DNA of 64,000 nucleotides, taken from NCBI RefSeq assembly GCF_018917865.1, contig NZ_JAHLPM010000005.1, positions 62,001 to 126,000 of the forward strand, in the 5' to 3' direction. Positions 26,726-35,871 of the stretch are shown one piece after another. Source of the stretch: Tissierella simiarum (GTDB lineage Bacteria > Bacillota > Clostridia > Tissierellales > Tissierellaceae). The position numbers and the translations under genes are program-made. The notes under the pieces are model-generated. The model saw nothing but the letters and a program-made list of their open reading frames with translations. It did no database searches and was not told where the DNA came from. Within the stretch, counting starts at the first letter, position 1; each line of letters starts with the position of its first letter.

Positions 26726-27682
26726 ATGAGAGTAAATCCAAAGAAGATTTCCTTATGTTTATCAATACTACTTATATTATCAGTTTTAGCTGGATGTAGT
26801 CAGAATAAAAATGATATTGTAAAGGAACTTGAGAAACAGGAACTAAGTCAAAACACTGAAAATTATCCTATGGAAGTTGAAGATGATTTTGGAAATAAGG
26901 TAACCATAGAAAAAGCACCTGAAAAGATTATTTCATTAGCGCCTAGCCATACAGAAATATTATTTAGTTTAGGATTAGATGCTAAAATAGCAGGAGTAAC
27001 AACTTATTGTGATTATCCTGAAGAAGCTAAGACTAAAGAAATTATAGGAGATTATACAGCAATAAATTTGGAAAAAATTATTGAAATTGATCCTGACCTA
27101 GTTCTAATTTATGGCCCTGGAGATGAAGAATCTAATAATAGATTGAAAGAAGCAGGAATAACTATTTTAGGTTTTATGCCAGAATCTATTGATCAAGTAA
27201 TAGATACTATTAAAAAAATAGGCGAAATTACGGAGAAAACTGAAGAAGCCAAAGAAATAACTGACAAAATGATTGAAAAAAGAGATTCTATAGCAGAGAA
27301 AGTAAAGGATAAAGACAAGGTGAAAGTATTCTATGAAATTTGGCATGACCCATTGATGGCAGCAGGTCCAGGATCTTTTATGGATGAATTAATGACCATA
27401 GCAGGTGGAGACAATATAGCAAAGGATGCTGAAGGACAATATCCACAATTCGATATAGAGCAATTAATTGAAAGAAATCCAGAAGTTTATTTAACTTCAA
27501 AAGATTCAGAAGAAAAAACAGTTGAATCAATAAAAGCTAGACCAGGTTATGAAGATATAACTGCAATTAAAGAAGGCAATATTTATATACTTGATCCAAA
27601 CATTGTATCTAGACCGGGTCCAAGAATAGTAGAAGCATTGGAATTGGTAGCAAAAGCAATTCATCCAGAATTATTTAAGTAA
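26726..27682 (+). CDS. btuF: Cobalamin ABC transporter substrate-binding lipoprotein
   Basis: 318 residues: signal peptide with lipobox VLAGCS (Cys about 24), an acidic linker, then a class III periplasmic-binding-protein fold (KIISLAPSHTEILFSLGLDAKIAGVT at 69-94 is the typical N-lobe start). Iron-siderophore and cobalamin binders look alike; assignment to cobalamin rests on the riboswitch just upstream. It captures cobalamin at the cell surface and hands it to the permease. First of three genes in the riboswitch-controlled operon. Confidence 0.88.
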   Translation: MRVNPKKISLCLSILLILSVLAGCSQNKNDIVKELEKQELSQNTENYPMEVEDDFGNKVTIEKAPEKIISLAPSHTEILFSLGLDAKIAGVTTYCDYPEEAKTKEIIGDYTAINLEKIIEIDPDLVLIYGPGDEESNNRLKEAGITILGFMPESIDQVIDTIKKIGEITEKTEEAKEITDKMIEKRDSIAEKVKDKDKVKVFYEIWHDPLMAAGPGSFMDELMTIAGGDNIAKDAEGQYPQFDIEQLIERNPEVYLTSKDSEEKTVESIKARPGYEDITAIKEGNIYILDPNIVSRPGPRIVEALELVAKAIHPELFK

Positions 27683-27696
27683 AGTTGGAGATTTTA

Positions 27697-28746
27697 ATGA
27701 GAAAGAAAATAAACAAAAATAGGTATGGCTTTATATTGTTCTTACTATCTATGTTATTAATACTTTCTGTTGGAGTTTTTTCTACTATAGGTACAGCAAA
27801 CATAAGCGTAATTGACACTTTTAAAATAGTTGGATCTAAGATTCCAATAATTAAAAACTATATAGATATATCTTATATAGAGAAATCCTATGAAACTATT
27901 ATTTGGTCCATAAGATTGCCAAGAGTTTTTTTAGGTATATTAGTTGGTGCCAGTCTTTCCATGGCTGGAGCAGCTTTTCAAGGTATGTTTAAAAATCCTA
28001 TGGCAGATCCTTATGTAATAGGTATTTCTTCAGGAGCTGCTTTAGGTGCTACCATTGCCATAATAATAAAAGCTGATGTGAGTTTTTTAAATATGTCCAC
28101 AATCTCTTTATTTGCATTTATTGGAGCTCTTGTTTCGGTAATGGCAGTTTATAATATTGCTAGAATAAAGAATAGGGTTCCCATAACGACTCTGCTGTTA
28201 TCAGGCATAGCTGTTGGCCAGTTTTTAACAGCAATAATGTCTTTTTTAATGGTTATTTATAACAAGGATATGACAAAAATAATTTATTGGACTTTAGGCA
28301 GTTTATCTGGGAAGGGATGGGAGCCTTTACTTAAAATTTTTCTGCCAACTATAATTTCTATGATACTTATTAATTTCTTTTCGAGAGATTTAAATATAAT
28401 GTTGACAGGTGAAGAATCAGCCCAAAGTTTAGGCGTAGAAGTTGAGAAGACAAAAGTATATATACTTTTGTTGGGAACTTTCATGACCTCTATGGCAGTA
28501 TCTGTTAGTGGAATTATAGGGTTTGTTGGTCTTATAATACCTCATATCGTTAGGCTGATTCTCGGTCCAGATCACAGAATTTTGTTGCCCGCTTCAGCCC
28601 TCATAGGAGGAATATTTATGATTTTTACAGATACTATAGCAAGAACCATTATTTCTCCAGTAGAAATACCGGTTGGTATTATTACGGCCATATTTGGAGG
28701 ACCCTTTTTTATATATTTACTAAGGACAAAAAAGAAATCCATATGA
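27697..28746 (+). CDS. btuC: Cobalamin ABC transporter permease (FecCD type)
   Basis: About 349 residues, nine or ten membrane helices. Family motifs: RLPRVFLGILVGASLSMAGA, KNPMADPYVIGISSGA, GFVGLIIPHIVRL near residue 270. The start is ATG at 27697, well spaced from GGAG; a TTG at 27685 is in frame but overlaps the ribosome site. It follows btuF by 14 bases and forms the membrane channel of the importer. Confidence 0.92.
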   Translation: MRKKINKNRYGFILFLLSMLLILSVGVFSTIGTANISVIDTFKIVGSKIPIIKNYIDISYIEKSYETIIWSIRLPRVFLGILVGASLSMAGAAFQGMFKNPMADPYVIGISSGAALGATIAIIIKADVSFLNMSTISLFAFIGALVSVMAVYNIARIKNRVPITTLLLSGIAVGQFLTAIMSFLMVIYNKDMTKIIYWTLGSLSGKGWEPLLKIFLPTIISMILINFFSRDLNIMLTGEESAQSLGVEVEKTKVYILLLGTFMTSMAVSVSGIIGFVGLIIPHIVRLILGPDHRILLPASALIGGIFMIFTDTIARTIISPVEIPVGIITAIFGGPFFIYLLRTKKKSI

Positions 28747-28762
28747 TGCAGGAGTGAATATA

Positions 28763-30019
28763 ATGTATGCTCTTAAAGTAAACGATATTGAATTTGGATA
28801 TGATAGAGAGTTGGTTTTAAAAGGAATATCATTTAATATTGAAAAGGGTAAGTTTATCAGTATTATAGGTCCAAATGGATCAGGAAAATCAACTCTTTTA
28901 AAAACTTTAAATAACTTATATAAACCTACTAAGGGGAATATTTTTATTGAAGGAAACGAAATTAGTTCTTTAAAAGGAAAAGATTTAGCTAAAAGAATAG
29001 CTTTAGTTCCTCAAAATACTAATATTGATTATGACTTTACTGTAGAAGATATAGTGTTAATGGGAAGACATCCTTATAAAGGAAGATTTCAAAAAGAGAA
29101 TCAAAATGATTATAGTATTATAGACGAGTCTTTAAAAATGACCAACACTTTACATCTTAAAGATAGACCTATTACAGAAATAAGTGGTGGAGAAAGACAA
29201 AGAGTTATAATAGCTAAGGCTTTAGCTCAGAGACCTACTATAATACTTTTAGATGAACCAACTAGTCATTTAGATATTAACCATCAGATAGATATTCTCA
29301 ACTTGCTTAAAAATTTAAATAAAGAGAAAGGAACTACTATTATCTTAGTTATACATGATATAAATTTAGCTGCTAGATATTCGGATGAAATTATATTGTT
29401 AAATGATGGTGTAGTATTAGGTATAGGTAAGCCAGAAGAAGTAATTACTACAACTAATGTAGAAACAGCTTATAATTTAAACGTGGTAATAGATAGAAAT
29501 AAGTACACTAATAGTCTTTATTTAACTCCTGTAGAAATAAAAAAGAGAATCCCTAAAAAACAAACTGAAACAGTTCATATAATATGTGGAGGAGGTACAG
29601 GAGCTGAGGTTATAAATAGGTTATATGATGAGGGATTTAATCTAACATTAGGGGTCTTAAATGTTGGAGATTCAGACTGGCAACATGGTAAGAGTTTAAT
29701 GATTCCCATGGTTGAAGAAGCTCCTTTTACTGGAATAAGTGAAAAAACCTATAATAAGAATTCTGAAAAAGTAAAAGCAGCAGATATTATTGTTATATCT
29801 AGTATCCCTTTTAGCAGAGGTAATTTAAAAAATCTTATTTCAGGATATGAAGGATTAAAGTCTGGAAAGAAGGTATTTTTTATATGGGATTATCCTGATG
29901 AAAATTTTGATTATACTGATGGAAAAGCCACAAAATTAATCAATGAAATGAAGCAGACTGGTATGAAAGTAGTAAAGTCTGTTGAGGATCTTGTTAGAAG
30001 TATAAAAGAATGCACTTAA
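28763..30019 (+). CDS. btuD: Cobalamin ABC transporter ATPase with an extra C-terminal domain
   Basis: About 418 residues from ATG 28763 (GGAG eight bases before; an in-frame GTG at 28754 overlaps the site). Residues 1-about 255 form a full ABC ATPase: Walker A GPNGSGKST, Q-loop VPQNT, signature ISGGERQR, Walker B ILLDEPTSH, H-loop IHD. Residues about 270-418 are an added domain starting VHIICGGGTGAEVI (a Rossmann-like glycine loop), with conserved-looking LNVGDSDWQ and IPFSRGNLKNL. I do not recognise the domain; a nucleotide- or corrinoid-related regulatory function is only a guess. It is last in the operon. Confidence 0.9.
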   Translation: MYALKVNDIEFGYDRELVLKGISFNIEKGKFISIIGPNGSGKSTLLKTLNNLYKPTKGNIFIEGNEISSLKGKDLAKRIALVPQNTNIDYDFTVEDIVLMGRHPYKGRFQKENQNDYSIIDESLKMTNTLHLKDRPITEISGGERQRVIIAKALAQRPTIILLDEPTSHLDINHQIDILNLLKNLNKEKGTTIILVIHDINLAARYSDEIILLNDGVVLGIGKPEEVITTTNVETAYNLNVVIDRNKYTNSLYLTPVEIKKRIPKKQTETVHIICGGGTGAEVINRLYDEGFNLTLGVLNVGDSDWQHGKSLMIPMVEEAPFTGISEKTYNKNSEKVKAADIIVISSIPFSRGNLKNLISGYEGLKSGKKVFFIWDYPDENFDYTDGKATKLINEMKQTGMKVVKSVEDLVRSIKECT

Positions 30020-30044
30020 CTTTAAAGATTAAATGCATTCTTTT
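30004..30044. terminator. Bidirectional terminator between btuD and the TetR gene
   Basis: An 11-bp perfect stem, AAAAGAATGCA/TGCATTCTTTT, encloses the btuD stop and ends inside the TetR gene end. A and T runs on both sides suit both strands. Confidence 0.8.
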
Positions 30045-30703
30045 AATAGAAAGTTATTTTCAAAAGCATAAATTATTTTCTTTATATAATCTAAAGTCTT
30101 TTTTACTATAAGCGAAATATCTTCTTTAGGATTATTTACAAGGTTATGGAGTAATCCATGATAGACTAAAACTATTAATTCCGAGAGAAAAACTAAGTTT
30201 TCATCAGACTCATTAATGTTCTCAAAAACTTGTGTTACTATATTAGTGTGTATTTCATAAATAGTCCCACCTTTAACTGAGGTTATAAAAGGAATGATAT
30301 TTTCCTCCAATTCTTCTTCAAATATTAAATAATATTCTTTAATATCATGTTCTAAAGAATTGCTGTATTTATTAAAGAAAATATAATAAAATACTTTAGG
30401 ATTAGAATAGGAATGAATAAGAAAACATTCTAGCATATTTAAGTACATATCTTTTGGGGTAGCTTTAGAATCAATAGACTCACTTAAATCCCTAATAAAA
30501 ATATTAAAATGTTTTAGATAAGTAAAAAACATTAAATGCTCTAAGTTTTCAAAATAATTATAAATGGTTGCACTATTATATCCAGCTTTATTAGCTATTT
30601 CTCTGATTGGAATGTTTTTTATACCTTCACTATCTAATATAGAATAGGTAGCATTGATAAAACATTTCATCATTTCTCTTTGTGAGGTTATTTTCTTTTT
30701 CAT
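30029..30703 (-). CDS. TetR family transcriptional regulator
   Basis: 224 residues. N-terminal helix-turn-helix: IPIREIANKAGYNSATIYNYF near 40-60, the canonical TetR DNA-binding motif. The ligand domain (60-224) is unlike any group I can name, so target and inducer are unknown. A ribosome site GGAGGG precedes the ATG. It is convergent with btuD and divergent from the HAD phosphatase gene; the shared 150-base intergenic region is a possible binding site. Confidence 0.88.
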   Translation of the reverse strand: MKKKITSQREMMKCFINATYSILDSEGIKNIPIREIANKAGYNSATIYNYFENLEHLMFFTYLKHFNIFIRDLSESIDSKATPKDMYLNMLECFLIHSYSNPKVFYYIFFNKYSNSLEHDIKEYYLIFEEELEENIIPFITSVKGGTIYEIHTNIVTQVFENINESDENLVFLSELIVLVYHGLLHNLVNNPKEDISLIVKKTLDYIKKIIYAFENNFLLKECI

Positions 30704-30795
30704 CTTTATCCCTCCTATTTAGATAACATATTAATTATACCAAGAAATGTATTTGTCAAACAATAAAATGAAAATTTCATTATAAAATCTCTTTA

Positions 30796-30823
30796 TTGAC
30801 TATTTGCTAATTTATGATATATT
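30796..30823 (+). promoter_or_regulatory. Promoter of the HAD phosphatase gene
   Basis: -35 TTGACT (30796-30801) and -10 TATATT (30818-30823) with a 16-base spacer, just ahead of the ribosome site and start of the downstream gene. Confidence 0.6.
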
Positions 30824-30852
30824 TAATTGGGAAATTATAAGGAGGTTTAAAT

Positions 30853-31674
30853 ATGAAATATAAATTAATCGCAATTGACATGGATGGAACTTTATTAAAT
30901 AGTCAAAATCAAGTATCTGAAAGAAATATGAAAGCTTTAGAGGAAGCTAAGAATAAAGGGGTACAGGTGGTTATTTCCACTGGAAGAATACTTCAATCAG
31001 CTTTACATTATTCTGAAATTCTAGATTTAAAGAATCCTATTGTTGCTTGTAATGGAGCAGTAATAATTGATGAATTTTCTAAAATATTATATGAAAAACC
31101 TTTATATAAGGAGTCTGTATTAAATATTATTAATCTAGCAGAAGAAAAAAATATATATTATCACTTTTACGATTCAGATACTTTTTATGCAAAAACCTTT
31201 AATAAAGAAGTTATGAAGTATTATGAAGCTAATAAATCTAATTTATCAAAGCAACAAATTAATTTTAAAATGCTGGATAATCCTACAGAAACAATAAAAA
31301 ATAGTGATTTAAAAGTATATAAATTTGTATTTATTGATGATAATAAAGATAAGCTTGTGGAATTTAGGGATAGTTTAAATAAAATAAAAGGTATAAATGT
31401 ATCAAGCTCATGGTCTAATAATATTGAAGTAATGGGAGAAAATGTATCTAAGGGAGAAGGATTAAATCAATTATGCCAGATATTAAATATCAAGCCAGAA
31501 GAAGTAATAGCAATAGGTGACAATGAAAATGATATATCTATGTTTAATTTTGCAGGATTGGCTGTAGCTATGAAAAATGGGGATGAAATAATTAGAGACC
31601 ATACAAATTTTACTACCGATACAAATGATAATGATGGTGTTGCTAAAGTAATTGAAAAATTTATTTTAAAATAA
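30853..31674 (+). CDS. Cof-type HAD-IIB family phosphatase
   Basis: 273 residues. Motif I IDMDGTLLN with the nucleophile Asp at about 9, motif II STGR near 42, a C2-type cap in the middle, and motif IV IGDNENDISM near 220. HAD-IIB phosphatases dephosphorylate sugar phosphates, nucleotides or flavin precursors; the natural substrate cannot be read from the sequence. It is followed closely (19 bases) by trmL. Confidence 0.92.
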   Translation: MKYKLIAIDMDGTLLNSQNQVSERNMKALEEAKNKGVQVVISTGRILQSALHYSEILDLKNPIVACNGAVIIDEFSKILYEKPLYKESVLNIINLAEEKNIYYHFYDSDTFYAKTFNKEVMKYYEANKSNLSKQQINFKMLDNPTETIKNSDLKVYKFVFIDDNKDKLVEFRDSLNKIKGINVSSSWSNNIEVMGENVSKGEGLNQLCQILNIKPEEVIAIGDNENDISMFNFAGLAVAMKNGDEIIRDHTNFTTDTNDNDGVAKVIEKFILK

Positions 31675-31693
31675 AGGAGATGAAGGTTTAATT

Positions 31694-32161
31694 ATGCCAT
31701 TAAATATTGTACTTGTAGAACCAGAAATACCTCATAATACTGGTAATATTGCTAGAACTTGTGCCTTAACAGGAACTATACTACATTTAGTTAAACCTTT
31801 GGGCTTTTCTGTAGATGATAAACATTTGAAAAGAGCAGGTTTAGATTATTGGCATTTAGTAGAGATCCATTACTATGATAACTTTTTTCAAATACTAGAA
31901 AAATATCCAAACAATGATTTTTATTATGCTACAACTAAGACAAATAATGTTTATACAGATGTGAAATATAAAGATGGTTCTTTTCTAGTGTTTGGTAAAG
32001 AAACCAAAGGATTATCTAAAGAAATTCTTAGCAATAACTGGGATAAAGCTATTAGAATACCTATGAAAAAAGACATTTTAAGATCTTTAAATCTGTCTAA
32101 TTCTGTTAATATTATATTGTTTGAAGCATTAAGACAATTAAATTTTCCTTCTTTAGAATAA
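31694..32161 (+). CDS. trmL: tRNA (cytidine/uridine 34-2'-O)-methyltransferase
   Basis: 155 residues, a SPOUT-fold methyltransferase of the TrmL type. It 2'-O-methylates the wobble base of leucine tRNAs. Motifs: VEPEIPHNTGNIARTCA (about 7-23), HLVKPLGFSVDDKHLKRAGLDYW (31-55), FGKETKGLSKE near 98 and RSLNLSNSVNI near 133 of the knot. The size is normal. Probably co-transcribed with the HAD gene. Confidence 0.92.
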   Translation: MPLNIVLVEPEIPHNTGNIARTCALTGTILHLVKPLGFSVDDKHLKRAGLDYWHLVEIHYYDNFFQILEKYPNNDFYYATTKTNNVYTDVKYKDGSFLVFGKETKGLSKEILSNNWDKAIRIPMKKDILRSLNLSNSVNIILFEALRQLNFPSLE

Positions 32162-32247
32162 AAAACTTTACACAGATTTAACAAAAGACTTAAAAGAATC
32201 TAGTAATATATTTATGCTTGCATAAATATAGGTTAGGAGGATTACAC

Positions 32248-33852
32248 ATGGATATAGCGTTACCAGTATTAGGAGGTTTGGGACTTTTTCTTTATGGCAT
32301 GAACTTAATGGGAATGGGGCTTCAAAAAGCAGCAGGAGAAAAGCTAAAAAGATTAATTGAAGTACTTACCAACAACAGACTTATGGGGGTGCTTGTAGGT
32401 ACGGTAGTTACTATGGTTATTCAAAGTAGTAGTGCTACTACAGTAATGGTTATAGGATTTGTAAATGCAGGACTTATGAATTTATACCAAGCAGTAGGAG
32501 TAATAATGGGAGCCAATGTGGGTACAACTGTAACGGCTCAACTTATTGCTTTTAATCTAACGGACTTTGCACCTTTAGCAGTAGCAATAGGAGTAGGTAT
32601 TTGGATTGCTACATCTAAAAAGAGGGCTAAAAATTTAGCGGAAATTCTTATAGGTTTTGGTATATTATTTATTGGTATGGATATGATGGCAAATGGTTTG
32701 GCACCTTTGGCCAATAACCCAACATTTACTAATATAATGGTAAGTTTAAATGATCCCTTTCTAGGAATGTTAGTTGGACTAGGTCTTACAACCATTATCC
32801 AAAGCAGTAGTGCTTCTATAGGATTATTACAAGCTTTAGCTTCACAAGGACTTATTAATATAAATATTGCTTTTCCAATATTGTTTGGAGACAATATTGG
32901 AACTACAACTACAGCTTTAATATCCAGCGTTGGTGCTAATAGAACAGCTAAAAGAGCAGCAGTTATTCACTTTTTATTTAATTTAATAGGAACTATTATT
33001 TTTATGACTATTTTAAGAGTACCAATACAAGCTATAGTAACCAAGATATCACCTAATGATATTCAAAGGCAAATCGCAAATGCACATACCTTATTTAATC
33101 TAATTAATGTAGCAATTCAATTTCCTTTTGCAGGTCTTTTAGTAAAAGCTGCAGAAAAGTTGGTTTCTGGAGATAAGAAAGAAGAATTGGAAAGATCTAA
33201 ATTCTTAGATACAAGAATCATTGAAACTCCTTCTATTGCATTAGGTCAGGTTACCAAGGAAGTTTTAAGAATGGGTAAGTTGGTAGAAGATAATTTAATA
33301 TTGGCTGGAAAAGCTTTTATAGAAAATGAGGATGAAGATATAGAAAAGGTTCTATCCCAAGAAAAAACTATAAATAAAATGGAAAGAGATATAACTGAAT
33401 ATTTAGTAGAATTATCGAATGCTCCTTTAACAGATGATCAGCATAATCAAGTAAATGTTTTATTTAATATAATAAATGATGTAGAGAGGGTAGGAGATCA
33501 TGCTGAAAATTTGGTTGAACTTGCTCAATATAAGATAGACAATAATTTAAATTTTACTGACGAGGCTATAGATGAACTTAATATAATGTTTGGTAAGTGT
33601 CAAGAAGTGTTTAAAAAGGCCATAGATTCTTTTGAGACTAATAGTGAAGGCAAAGCTAGAGAAGTAATGAAGTTAGAAGAAGAAGTTGACTTTTTAGAGA
33701 AACAAAATAGGGCAAACCATATTGACAGATTAAATAAATTACAATGTCAAACAGGCCCAGGAATTATATTTTTAGATGCTATAAGCAATCTTGAAAGAGT
33801 TTCAGATCACTCTTCAAACATTGCAATGTACGTATTAGATCAATATAAGTAA
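32248..33852 (+). CDS. Na/Pi cotransporter with C-terminal PhoU domain
   Basis: About 534 residues. The first 320 hold eight or more hydrophobic segments with the two signature QSSSA repeats (VTMVIQSSSATTVM near 51 and TTIIQSSSASIG near 183) and GANVGTT/GDNIGTT motifs. The last 200 form a PhoU-like helical domain (NDVERVGDHAENLVELA, ISNLERVSDHSSNIA). This is the NptA/PNaS family that brings in phosphate with sodium, with the PhoU part as a cytoplasmic regulator. The start is ATG at 32248 behind GGAGG; the earlier in-frame start is upstream of that site. Confidence 0.9.
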   Translation: MDIALPVLGGLGLFLYGMNLMGMGLQKAAGEKLKRLIEVLTNNRLMGVLVGTVVTMVIQSSSATTVMVIGFVNAGLMNLYQAVGVIMGANVGTTVTAQLIAFNLTDFAPLAVAIGVGIWIATSKKRAKNLAEILIGFGILFIGMDMMANGLAPLANNPTFTNIMVSLNDPFLGMLVGLGLTTIIQSSSASIGLLQALASQGLININIAFPILFGDNIGTTTTALISSVGANRTAKRAAVIHFLFNLIGTIIFMTILRVPIQAIVTKISPNDIQRQIANAHTLFNLINVAIQFPFAGLLVKAAEKLVSGDKKEELERSKFLDTRIIETPSIALGQVTKEVLRMGKLVEDNLILAGKAFIENEDEDIEKVLSQEKTINKMERDITEYLVELSNAPLTDDQHNQVNVLFNIINDVERVGDHAENLVELAQYKIDNNLNFTDEAIDELNIMFGKCQEVFKKAIDSFETNSEGKAREVMKLEEEVDFLEKQNRANHIDRLNKLQCQTGPGIIFLDAISNLERVSDHSSNIAMYVLDQYK

Positions 33853-33892
33853 ATCAATAAACATTATAAAAAAATTTAATATATAAAATGTG

Positions 33893-33921
33893 TTGTATAT
33901 TTTTTCTGTATATATTATAAT
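33893..33921 (+). promoter_or_regulatory. Promoter of the glycine reductase operon
   Basis: -35 TTGTAT (33893-33898) and perfect -10 TATAAT (33916-33921) with 17 bases between. Transcription would start near 33928, 30 bases before the glycine riboswitch. Confidence 0.75.
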
Positions 33922-33956
33922 ATGTGTGGAGTGTGAAAAAAGTATCAAAACTAAAA

Positions 33957-34139
33957 AGCTCTGGATGAGAAATGCGGGAGAGACCTTTTAGGCGCCGAAG
34001 GAGTAAGTTGTGGGGTTTGCCATTCTATAATGATCCTCTCAGGCAAAAGGACCGTGTTTTGACAGAACTCTGGAAAGCGAAAGCACCGAAGGAGCAATCC
34101 ATACATATTAGGAGAATCTCTCAGGTAAATGAACAGAGT
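33957..34139 (+). ncRNA. Tandem glycine riboswitch
   Basis: Two aptamers in series. Aptamer 1 has GCGGGAGAGACC, GGCGCCGAAGGAGTAA and CTCTCAGGCAAAAGGACCG. Aptamer 2 has AACTCTGGAAAGC, GCACCGAAGGAGCAA and AATCTCTCAGGTAAATGAACAGAG. The order, the linker and both CTCTCAGG elements fit the classic glycine riboswitch. A terminator follows, so glycine binding should prevent termination and switch the glycine reductase genes on, matching supply of the substrate. Confidence 0.96.
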
Positions 34140-34178
34140 AAATAGGCATTTATAGCCTATTTTATTCTGTTTTTTTTA
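34140..34178 (+). terminator. Expression-platform terminator of the glycine riboswitch
   Basis: Stem AAATAGGC/GCCTATTT, followed by a T-rich run that includes TTTTTTTT. It starts one base past the second aptamer, in the place where ligand binding can control it. Confidence 0.8.
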
Positions 34179-34507
34179 TTTTAATTTTAAGTTTAATGGG
34201 TACTAATATAGTGATAGCACTATTAGAGAAGTATAATTTAAAAAATAATTTTATGTTTGATTTTTTCTATTGACTATGTTTATAATTGAATTGGTAGTAT
34301 AGGTTTAATCTATAGGTATAAATATCCTAATTAACCAGTTTGAGGAAGGTTTGTTAAGAAAGTTGCAATACTTTAATTACTATAATATTAGAGTTTTAAT
34401 GTATTGGTGATTTTTTAGTATTAGTCTAGGAATATTATTAATGCATTTATGGCAAAAATACCATAGTGGACTGCCATGTAATAATTATATGTAAGGGAGG
34501 AGAAAGT
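34179..34507 (+). other. Untranslated leader between riboswitch terminator and trxB
   Basis: About 330 bases with no credible gene. grdX, which precedes trxB in many clostridial glycine reductase clusters, is not found here. A possible weak promoter (TTGACT at 34271-34276 with TAGTAT at 19-base spacing) and an inverted repeat ATGGCA/TGCCAT (34449-34477) are seen. The leader ends with GGGAGG for trxB. Confidence 0.5.
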
Positions 34508-35452
34508 ATGTCAGAAATTTATGATGTTATCATTATAGGAGCTGGCCCTGGTGGATTAGCAGCAGGACTATATGCAGCGAGAGCTAGAATGAAAACTCTT
34601 ATTCTAGAAAAAGAAAAGGCTGGTGGACAAATCGTTACTACTGACGAGGTAGCTAATTATCCAGGTTCTGTTGAAAATGCTAGCGGACCATCTTTAATAG
34701 CTAGAATGGTTGAACAAGCAGATGAATTTGGAGCTGAAAGAAAGTTAGACACGATTAAAGAAGTTGAACTTAATGGAGAAATTAAAGTATTAAAAGGAGA
34801 AAAAGGCGAGTATAAGGCTAAATCCATTATTATTGCAACAGGTGCACGTCCAAGACCAATTGGTTGTCCAGGAGAAAAAGAATTAACTGGTAGAGGAGTT
34901 TCATATTGTGCTACTTGTGATGCTGCTTTCTTTGAAGATATGGAAGTATATGTAGTTGGTGGTGGAGATTCAGCAGTAGAAGAAGCTATGTACTTAACTA
35001 AATTTGCTAGAAAAGTTACTATTGTTCATAGAAGAGATGAATTAAGAGCAGCTAAATCAATTCAAGAAAAAGCTTTTAAGAATGAGAAAATCGATTTCTT
35101 ATGGAATAGTACAATTACAGAACTTAAAGGTGATGGTATACTTGAATCCATGGTGGTTAAAAATACTGTTACTGGTGAAGAAACTGAAATCCATGCCAAT
35201 GAAGATGATGGTACCTTTGGAGTATTCGTATTCGTAGGATATACACCAGAAACTAAATTGTTTGAAGGTTTAATTACTATGGAAGGTGGATACATCAAAA
35301 CAGATGATGACATGAAGACAAACATCCCAGGAGTATTTGCAGCAGGAGATTGTAGAGTTAAATCTTTAAGACAAGTTGTTACAGCTACAGCGGATGGAGC
35401 TATTGCAGCAGTTCAAGCAGAGAAATACATCAACGAAGCATTTGATGTTTAA
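34508..35452 (+). CDS. trxB: Thioredoxin reductase of the glycine reductase operon
   Basis: 314 residues. FAD-binding GAGPGGLAAGLYA near 10-23, redox disulfide CATC at residues 134-137, NADPH-binding GGGDSAVEEA near 155, HRRDELRA near 175, and a C-terminal FAD site (FAAGDCR). Because both NADPH motifs are intact, it should be NADPH-dependent, unlike ferredoxin-linked flavin reductases of some clostridia. It passes electrons to TrxA and thereby to the glycine reductase. The start is ATG 34508 behind GGGAGG; an earlier ATG is upstream of the ribosome site. Confidence 0.94.
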   Translation: MSEIYDVIIIGAGPGGLAAGLYAARARMKTLILEKEKAGGQIVTTDEVANYPGSVENASGPSLIARMVEQADEFGAERKLDTIKEVELNGEIKVLKGEKGEYKAKSIIIATGARPRPIGCPGEKELTGRGVSYCATCDAAFFEDMEVYVVGGGDSAVEEAMYLTKFARKVTIVHRRDELRAAKSIQEKAFKNEKIDFLWNSTITELKGDGILESMVVKNTVTGEETEIHANEDDGTFGVFVFVGYTPETKLFEGLITMEGGYIKTDDDMKTNIPGVFAAGDCRVKSLRQVVTATADGAIAAVQAEKYINEAFDV

Positions 35453-35475
35453 AAATAAATTTAGGAGGGATAATT

Positions 35476-35793
35476 ATGTTAGAACTTACTAAGGAAAATT
35501 TTGAACAAGAAGTTTTACAAGCTGAAGGATATGTATTAGTGGATTATTGGGGACCAACATGTGAACCATGTAAAGCTCTAATGCCACATGTTCATGAATT
35601 AGAAAAAACTTATGGGGATAAAATTAAATTTGCTTCCCTTGATATTACTAAAGCAAGAAGACTTGCAATATCACAAAAGGTTATGGGGCTACCAGTAATT
35701 GCTATATATAAAGATGGTGAAAGAATAGATGCAGTAGTAGCAGATGAAGCTACAGCTACTAGTGTAGAAGAATTGATTAAAAAATATGCTTAA
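35476..35793 (+). CDS. trxA: Thioredoxin of the glycine reductase operon
   Basis: 105 residues, normal length for a single thioredoxin domain. The active site reads WGPTCEPCK (Cys29, Cys32) instead of the usual WCGPC: CEPC with a shifted tryptophan, so the redox potential may differ. A cis-Pro in GLPVIAIY is present. It reduces the selenoprotein glycine reductase during turnover. It lies 23 bases after trxB and before grdE. Confidence 0.93.
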   Translation: MLELTKENFEQEVLQAEGYVLVDYWGPTCEPCKALMPHVHELEKTYGDKIKFASLDITKARRLAISQKVMGLPVIAIYKDGERIDAVVADEATATSVEELIKKYA

Positions 35794-35804
35794 ATCTTAA
35801 TACG

Positions 35805-35838
35805 ATTTTAATTCTGGGCGAAAGCCCGGAATTAAAAT
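35805..35838 (+). other. Intercistronic hairpin trxA-grdE
   Basis: A 15-bp stem (arms 35805-35819 and 35824-35838, one G-U pair) capped by GAAA. No T run follows, so it is likely an mRNA-processing or stability element rather than a terminator. Confidence 0.7.
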
Positions 35839-35871
35839 AGATACTTGCTAAAATAAGAGGAGGTGAATTTT

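Noticed and set aside
34449-34477. Possible sigma-54 promoter near TGGCA before trxB
   Set aside because: A TGGCA is present but there is no TTGC at the required -12 spacing.
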